Assembly (NCBI GenBank): GCA_017408735.1
Contig: JAFQUB010000041.1
Span: 25,373-89,372, forward strand
DNA from: Lachnospiraceae bacterium
GTDB lineage: Bacteria; Bacillota; Clostridia; Lachnospirales; Lachnospiraceae
Reading direction: 5' to 3'
Length of the DNA stretch: 64,000 nt
The position numbers were made by a program, and so were the translations under genes. Below the pieces are notes generated by a model. That model was not told the DNA's origin. It saw only the letters and a program-made list of their open reading frames with translations, and ran no database searches. This document shows positions 60,199 to 64,000 of this stretch, piece by piece (the first letter of the stretch is position 1; every line of letters starts with the position of its first letter).

Positions 60199-60294
60199 AA
60201 CAAGAGAACCGAAAGCTAGATGATGCCTAGCCGCCGGTAAAATAAAGTATTACAAAAATAGCGCTTAGTTTACCAGACCAGGGCGCTATTTTTT
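60199..60294 (+). ncRNA. Predicted antisense RNA antitoxin
   Basis: An approximately 96-base RNA from the promoter at 60164-60192 to the terminator at 60254-60294. Its last 40 bases are complementary to the 3' end of the toxin mRNA. This fits type I systems in which toxin and antitoxin RNAs converge and overlap at a shared terminator, such as fst, txpA/ratA and bsrG/SR4. Confidence 0.55.
60254..60294. terminator. Shared bidirectional terminator of the toxin-antitoxin locus
   Basis: An 11-bp perfect stem (60254-60264 with 60283-60293) and 18-base loop, with A-run and T-run on both sides so it can end both convergent RNAs. The toxin stop codon lies within the stem. Confidence 0.8.
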
Positions 60295-60372
60295 GTGTGT
60301 AAGATTAGCAACAAGAGTTATCACAGCACAAAGCATAATTACAAATTGAAATAATTCAGTATATGTAATCAT
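60286..60372 (-). CDS. Holin-like type I toxin peptide
   Basis: A 28-residue hydrophobic peptide beginning MITYTELFQF and ending ANLTHKK, with one transmembrane stretch (about 7-23) and a basic tail. This is the pattern of the putative holin-like toxin / TxpA-Fst-type membrane peptides of Firmicutes. The ribosome site AAGGGAG lies nine bases before the ATG. The leader of about 58 bases starts at a TATAAT -10 (60443-60438 on the reverse strand) without a clear -35. Over-expressed peptides of this kind depolarise membranes; here the convergent RNA would keep it silent. Confidence 0.75.
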   Translation of the reverse strand: MITYTELFQFVIMLCAVITLVANLTHKK

Positions 60373-60482
60373 TGGCACCAGCTCCCTTCAGTATCCGGCA
60401 GCTGACATATCGCCCCTTCGGTTCCCCAGTTAAGTATATTATATTGTCAATGTACATCGTTTCGTTGAACTCAACAAAAAGT

Positions 60483-60566
60483 AAAAAAGCTCTAGGGTTC
60501 GGTCATTCCCATATGCTGGGAGACGTACAACCTAGAGCGCTATGAACGTGTAACTATATTACACAT
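60483..60566 (-). ncRNA. Predicted small RNA next to the toxin locus
   Basis: On the reverse strand, TTGACT (60597-60592), a short 15-bp spacer and TATAAT (60576-60571) form a promoter. The RNA of about 84 bases contains an inner stem TCCCA/TGGGA and ends in an 8-bp terminator stem (60538-60531 with 60496-60489) followed by six T residues. A dyad GTGTAA-N5-TTACAC (60548-60564) covers the start and may be an operator. The rest of this gene-free stretch (60600-60730) holds only further ACACA/TGTGT dyads. Confidence 0.5.
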
Positions 60567-60730
60567 TTATATTATACGCTTTAGGTCAAAAAGTCAACAC
60601 AATTTGTGTGATTTTATAAACAAAAATTTTTAACAAAAAGCCCAAAATAATATAAATCTATTCTCGGAGCCACTCGTTACGTCTTCGGATTTCATTTGTT
60701 AAATGTGTAATACACACAATTACTAAGAAG

Positions 60731-61114
60731 TTATTCTAAGACATATTCAGATATAATTTTTCCAAGAGCAATTATATTGCAGTCACCCTTGAAATCAAAT
60801 TTTGCCCTGAAGCCATTTGTGAAAAATAGTTCCATCTCGCAGTCCGGTATTAGTTCGGAGAACCCTGGTGTCTGGACACTGAAATACTGGATTTTTGAAT
60901 ATGGAAGAGTAGAGTAATCCTTGCGCTTTCCTGTGATTCCTTGAACATCAATAGTAATTATTCGTTTGTTAGTGAAAATTACTTGATCTCGGACTGTCTT
61001 AAATGCTCCAATGACATTTTCGCCAGAAACAAATAGGTTAGAAACATCGCTTTGAATTTCACTCGCGTTAATAGGTTTCAAATTAAATACAGAATTGTTT
61101 GAAAAGTTAATCAT
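60731..61114 (-). CDS. Bacterial PH-domain protein
   Basis: A 127-residue soluble protein formed by one bacterial PH domain (bPH_1/YvbH type). The core is VIFTNKRIITIDVQGITGKRKDYSTLPYSKIQYFSVQT (about 45-82), followed by strands CEMELFFTNG and a final helix LGKIISEYVLE. Such proteins often act as ligand or stress sensors with unknown partners. It is cargo of the element. A short inverted repeat (60667-60676 and 61166-61175) flanks the gene. Confidence 0.75.
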   Translation of the reverse strand: MINFSNNSVFNLKPINASEIQSDVSNLFVSGENVIGAFKTVRDQVIFTNKRIITIDVQGITGKRKDYSTLPYSKIQYFSVQTPGFSELIPDCEMELFFTNGFRAKFDFKGDCNIIALGKIISEYVLE

Positions 61115-61196
61115 ATGTTTTTTCCCTCTTTCATATAGTATTTTATAAATTTATTCTAAGAACTCCGAGTGGCTCGAAGGATACAAGGTAGTAGTG

Positions 61197-62570
61197 TCAT
61201 AGAAGACGATAGTTAAGTATATTTTTAGCATCATTACTAAAGTCGTGTCCATTTTCAAGATAAATACGTTTGATTATTTTGCGTATATTATCCTGTCCAG
61301 AACCATACATATGGCAAAAAACAACAGAAGCTCTTATTCGCGATTCTAAGTCCCTATCTTTTTCGAGAGTATAATAAAAGCGATGCGATTTCATAATGTT
61401 ATCATATGTTTGCTCCATGCTGCTATTATAAGTCCAACTTGAACTTTGCCGCCCAGCGGGTGTATTGTGTTTGAAATGTTGAATCAAATCGTATGCACCT
61501 CTAAAGTTATACTGCAAAATCAAATCAATGCAGCTATTTTCAAGTTCTAAATTTTTAGTTGCAGAATCGAAGATAGAATTTATTAACTGCTCGCCTTTTT
61601 CGGTTGGAGAAAAATAATGTTTTCTATGTCCAAAATAATGTGATAATTCAGAGTAAGGTATATTATCGTAAATTCGATTTTGCAAATCAAGTTTTTTCCC
61701 AGATAAAGGTAATGAAAAATGCCTAAGAACTTCCTTTAACTCATCTACCTTCAGTTTTTGGATATTAACATTTTCAAGCACAAGCAAATTGTTTGAAATT
61801 AGCTTTTTAATTTCATTAGAATAATTTAGATTATACTCATAGTACCAGTACTGTGCTATATCAGGCGTTTCCAACGTACGACCATCTAGATATTTCAAAA
61901 AGAAGATATCTGTAGAAGTGATATCTGAAGTTTTATGGATGATTGAAGCCAATTCATCAAAGGTTGGCAAAGCAGTATATTGCCTTTTGTTTTTATTCAT
62001 CTCGTCTATATGAGATAAATCTAACATTTCAACGTTGGAAAACCCATGCTTACGCATGGCTTCTTCATAGCCTAATTGAATTAGGTACGGAACATCTTCA
62101 TCTGTGATAGGAGAGTTGTCAGCATGCCTAATTCCATAATTATTGTCTTCTATATACACATCTGTTGCCGATGGTATTTCAACCTCTGGCTCATTGGTGG
62201 TCCTCTGCGAATTCGAAGGTTGACTTTGTACTGCATGAAAGTCTCTAGCAAACCTATTATCATCACTAGGAGATGATGCATTAAGGTTTTGGAACTGAGT
62301 ACTGTGGTTAGTGTTCTCGATAAAATTCAACTCTGCAATACTATTCGGAGTAACATTATTCTGAATTCTGGAATTCAGCCCTTTTAATGAAAAATAAATG
62401 AGAAAAATACCGCCAACAAAAAATGATATTGTGAAAATCATGTTTAAAATAGCGGTAAAGGTATTGAGCGAATAAAAAGAAGCAATTATTCCACCGATAC
62501 CACCCAGTATCAAAAAGCACCCCAGTAAAAAAGAACATATTCGAAGTATAATTTTAAGTAGTTTTTTCAT
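61197..62570 (-). CDS. Membrane protein with SAP domain
   Basis: A 457-residue protein with two transmembrane helices at the N-terminus (about 11-32 and 40-63), a polar linker (about 70-150), and a largely helical soluble part. A SAP-type nucleic-acid-binding motif is seen at about 270-305 (KLKVDELKEVLRHFSLPLSGKKLDLQNRI). The function is unknown. Membrane anchoring combined with a SAP motif is unusual and could tether DNA or act in defence against incoming DNA; this is inference. AAGGGGG precedes the ATG. Confidence 0.7.
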   Translation of the reverse strand: MKKLLKIILRICSFLLGCFLILGGIGGIIASFYSLNTFTAILNMIFTISFFVGGIFLIYFSLKGLNSRIQNNVTPNSIAELNFIENTNHSTQFQNLNASSPSDDNRFARDFHAVQSQPSNSQRTTNEPEVEIPSATDVYIEDNNYGIRHADNSPITDEDVPYLIQLGYEEAMRKHGFSNVEMLDLSHIDEMNKNKRQYTALPTFDELASIIHKTSDITSTDIFFLKYLDGRTLETPDIAQYWYYEYNLNYSNEIKKLISNNLLVLENVNIQKLKVDELKEVLRHFSLPLSGKKLDLQNRIYDNIPYSELSHYFGHRKHYFSPTEKGEQLINSIFDSATKNLELENSCIDLILQYNFRGAYDLIQHFKHNTPAGRQSSSWTYNSSMEQTYDNIMKSHRFYYTLEKDRDLESRIRASVVFCHMYGSGQDNIRKIIKRIYLENGHDFSNDAKNILNYRLL

Positions 62571-62597
62571 AAATCCCCCTTATCTTATATAGTAAAC

Positions 62598-62816
62598 TCA
62601 CTCATGTGCAACAATCTCAAGAAACCCAACATCACATTTCTTATCGTAATCACCATTTTCTATATGATTCATTTCGTGATGGTATGAGATAAGATGTTGT
62701 TCTCTTGTCAATCGTGAATTTAATACGATTGTGTAAGTCATATCTGGATTGCAAATAGTGTATGCCTTAATAGTAGAAGGCATATTGGCGTAGATGCAAT
62801 TAACAGTTGGTGTCAT
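62598..62816 (-). CDS. Short ImmA/IrrE-like metallopeptidase
   Basis: A 72-residue protein with an HExxH zinc motif, His47-Glu48-Met-Asn-His51 (YHHEMNHIENGDYD), and a late FLEIVAHE segment. It resembles a minimal ImmA/IrrE-type peptidase, the class that cleaves ImmR-like repressors to induce elements such as ICEBs1. It is shorter than typical ImmA (about 120-170), so it may be a reduced form. It overlaps the end of the repressor gene; the ATG at 62816, eight bases after GGGG, is the best start. Confidence 0.7.
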   Translation of the reverse strand: MTPTVNCIYANMPSTIKAYTICNPDMTYTIVLNSRLTREQHLISYHHEMNHIENGDYDKKCDVGFLEIVAHE

Positions 62817-63198
62817 CTCCATCACCCCTAACTCTATCAATCATCTGTTTTACAAAGTCAATATCTTCCTTTTTGACCTTTCTGGTTGTATCGAAAAGTA
62901 CTTTGTACTCTGGGTTATCATATAAAAATTGAGCTATTTCTTTTGCATCGTCATTTAAGTAGTAGCTTTCAGTTGTTTCATCTTTTTCTTCCATTAAATC
63001 GGAACGTTTACAGTTAAAAAAGACACATATTTTATCTATTTTATCCATACGTGGAGTTTTTAATCCTTTGCACCAGTTTGAAACGGTTGCTTGCGATACA
63101 TTCATGTAATCAGCAAGCTCTACCTGTGTTTTATTTCTCATATTTAATAGCTTGTTGATATTATTTGCTATGATTTTATTTATTTCTGCCTCTGACAT
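62800..63198 (-). CDS. ImmR/CI-like XRE-family repressor
   Basis: A 132-residue repressor. The N-terminal helix-turn-helix is KTQVELADYMNVSQATVSNWCKG (about 23-45) and the C-terminal part (about 75-132) is helical, possibly for dimerisation. The ATG at 63198 follows CGGAGGTG. It is transcribed from a promoter that contains one copy of the repeated operator, so autoregulation is likely. With the ImmA-like gene downstream it forms a switch for the element, as in ICEBs1. Confidence 0.85.
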   Translation of the reverse strand: MSEAEINKIIANNINKLLNMRNKTQVELADYMNVSQATVSNWCKGLKTPRMDKIDKICVFFNCKRSDLMEEKDETTESYYLNDDAKEIAQFLYDNPEYKVLFDTTRKVKKEDIDFVKQMIDRVRGDGDDTNC

Positions 63199-63221
63199 AA
63201 CTAGCACCTCCGTTCGATTTA

Positions 63222-63250
63222 ATTATAAAACAAAAGTTATAATATGACAA
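63222..63250 (-). promoter_or_regulatory. Repressor promoter with operator in the spacer
   Basis: Reverse strand: TTGTCA (63250-63245), 17-bp spacer, TATAAT (63227-63222). The spacer holds the operator copy at 63228-63240. Confidence 0.8.
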
Positions 63251-63281
63251 GAACAAAAATAAAAAAACTTAACTTTTAGTA

Positions 63282-63310
63282 TTGACATATAACTTTAAGT
63301 TAAGTATAAT
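63282..63310 (+). promoter_or_regulatory. Rightward early promoter of the element
   Basis: Perfect TTGACA (63282-63287), 17-bp spacer and TATAAT (63305-63310). Operator copies overlap the spacer and the region just upstream of the -35, so repressor binding would block polymerase. Confidence 0.9.
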
Positions 63311-63355
63311 GAAGTTGTAGCAAGAGAGTGACTTGCATGAGAAAGGAGTGAAAAT

Positions 63356-63553
63356 GTGGAGAAGTTTCAAATCACTCTTGCATCAGCGAGAGTAAATGCA
63401 GGATTAACGCAGAGTGATGTTGCGAAAGAAATGCATGTTAGTAAGCAGACCATAGTGAACTGGGAAAGCGGAAAGATTAAACCTAAGCCGGCACAATTTG
63501 AAATGATGTGCAGATTGTATAAAGCTCCCAAAGATATGGTAAAGGCTTTCTAA
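63356..63553 (+). CDS. Small XRE-family regulator (Cro/Xis-like)
   Basis: A 65-residue protein consisting of one helix-turn-helix domain: LTQSDVAKEMHVSKQTIVNWESGKI (about 17-41). It starts with GTG, eight bases after AAGGAG, and is the first gene of the rightward early transcript. By position it could be a Cro-like antirepressor or directionality factor; the sequence does not decide. Confidence 0.8.
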   Translation: MEKFQITLASARVNAGLTQSDVAKEMHVSKQTIVNWESGKIKPKPAQFEMMCRLYKAPKDMVKAF

Positions 63554-63603
63554 TTTTTTTTGAAAGGCACTTAACTAAAAGTTATAAAAGGAGGGCGAAA
63601 ACA

Positions 63604-63789
63604 TTGAACGGTCATTCAGTAAAAATCACACATGGATATGGAGGTGATGTTGGGGTGACTATTGATAACTTAAATCTAAAAAATGTTAGTGGTTATGCGG
63701 TAAAAGGAGAACCGGGAAGTTTGCCAGAAGTAACAATTACTTTGAGAGCATCATCGGTTGTGTATGAAACAGAACTGCATGAGAAGTAG
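63604..63789 (+). CDS. Hypothetical small element protein
   Basis: A 61-residue protein starting with TTG, 12 bases after GGAGGG. It is rich in Gly and Val in the first half (HSVKITHGYGGDVGVTIDNL) with likely beta strands, and has no known domain. An operator copy lies 19 bases before it. Likely part of the early operon. Confidence 0.5.
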   Translation: MNGHSVKITHGYGGDVGVTIDNLNLKNVSGYAVKGEPGSLPEVTITLRASSVVYETELHEK

Positions 63790-63816
63790 CGACCGGTAGA
63801 AAAGGAGAGTGAAAGA

Positions 63817-63990
63817 GTGGAAGAAAAAATCAATGAAACAGTAGAAGTTTTATGTAGTGCTATAGGAAAGCAGGCGGAAGTCGGAGCATATGAGAGTGTA
63901 GCTGAATTGACGAATGCCCTAGCATCCTTGATAGTAGCTAGGGCAAATTTGAACATGTCTTCACGAATGTATACGAGCAAAAGGGACTAA
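63817..63990 (+). CDS. Hypothetical small element protein
   Basis: A 57-residue protein starting with GTG, nine bases after AGGAG, beginning MEEKINETVEVLCSAIGKQA and ending MYTSKRD. It is predicted helical and soluble, with no recognised domain. It follows the 61-residue gene by 27 bases in the same direction. Existence is supported by the ribosome site and operon position only. Confidence 0.5.
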   Translation: MEEKINETVEVLCSAIGKQAEVGAYESVAELTNALASLIVARANLNMSSRMYTSKRD

Positions 63991-64000
63991 TCACAAGGCA

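Larger units (their letters stand above)
60177..60455. repeat. Inverted repeat of promoter-leader segments flanking the toxin locus
   Basis: The segment 60177-60237 on the plus strand resembles the reverse complement of 60395-60455. A 15-base identical core covers the -10 region (60187-60201 and 60429-60443), with GAACCGAA and GCCGG blocks further on. Thus both convergent transcripts would begin with similar leaders. Confidence 0.75.
63228..63585. promoter_or_regulatory. Four copies of a 13-bp operator-like motif
   Basis: Motif ATAACTTTTAGTT: copies at 63228-63240 (minus), 63269-63281 (plus), 63289-63301 (plus) and 63573-63585 (minus), each with 0 to 3 differences. Two lie at and in the rightward promoter 20 bp apart, one lies in the repressor promoter, and one lies before the gene at 63604. 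They are the natural binding sites for the repressor. Confidence 0.7.
56806..64000. mobile_element. Left part of an integrated element (prophage or integrative element)
   Basis: From the cotJC break to the window end the genes are accessory: HipA-like/HIRAN pair, large serine recombinase, toxin-antitoxin-like RNA locus, PH and SAP proteins, ImmA-like peptidase and ImmR-like repressor, then divergent early genes. The recombinase close to one end and the repressor module further in are the usual layout for prophages and integrative elements using serine recombinases. No structural phage or conjugation genes are in view, so the type is undecided. The right end is beyond 64000. Confidence 0.8.

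Noticed and set aside
60438..60470. TTGACA next to TATAAT on the reverse strand as the toxin promoter
   Set aside because: The two boxes are separated by only 2 bases, so they cannot work as one -35/-10 pair; only the -10 is accepted.

Overview
The window reads as chromosomal DNA of a motile, spore-forming, low-GC anaerobe. It fits the Clostridia, most likely a Lachnospiraceae member. Supporting signs are the dprA-topA-codY-flgB order, a single fla/che super-operon carrying fliY, cheC, cheD and sigma-28, an anaerobic RNR activase (nrdG), a GerA-type germination protein and the cotJ spore coat operon. No rRNA, tRNA or CRISPR array was recognised.

Layout. Bases 1-9300 hold housekeeping and surface genes: the 3' end of pepD, a reverse-strand cold shock gene, an NAD-dependent epimerase, a GNAT protein, a secreted SH3/NlpC-P60 hydrolase, a phosphohexomutase, gltX and a UvrD/PcrA-type helicase. 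Bases 9351-15050 hold comM-dprA-topA-codY. Bases 15316-49607 form one flagellar-chemotaxis operon of about 34 kb. It runs from a near-consensus sigma-A promoter to a terminator, in the order flgB flgC fliE fliF fliG fliH fliI fliJ ylxF-like fliK flgD TIGR02530-type flgE flbD motA motB fliL fliM fliY cheY fliO fliP fliQ fliR flhB flhA flhF flhG PilZ cheB cheA cheW cheC cheD small-membrane-protein fliA FapA-type unknown DUF6115-type. It encodes basal body, export gate, hook, stator, switch, signalling enzymes and the late sigma factor. No flagellin, receptor or cheR is present.

Bases 49680-56830 hold a membrane protein with a proline-threonine linker, an Sfp-type transferase, nrdG, a dUTPase, fabH behind a sigma-A promoter and a FabT-like operator, a GerA-family protein, a patatin-like lipase, a TraX-family membrane protein, and cotJA-cotJB-cotJC.

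The most notable region starts at about 56800. cotJC is cut after its first roughly 32 codons, at a 14-bp palindrome with a central GG, and foreign DNA runs from there to the end of the window. This element carries a HipA-like kinase/HIRAN pair and a large serine recombinase. Next come a type I toxin-antitoxin-like locus with small-RNA-like units, a PH-domain protein, and a SAP-domain membrane protein. It ends with an ImmR/ImmA-like repressor module that has repeated operators around two divergent promoters, followed by early small genes. The recombinase has a candidate sigma-E-like promoter, and the cotJ operon has a sigma-K-like one. This resembles elements such as skin, which interrupt a mother-cell sporulation gene and are excised during sporulation. 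The other end of the element and the rest of cotJC lie outside the window, so precise excision is a hypothesis.
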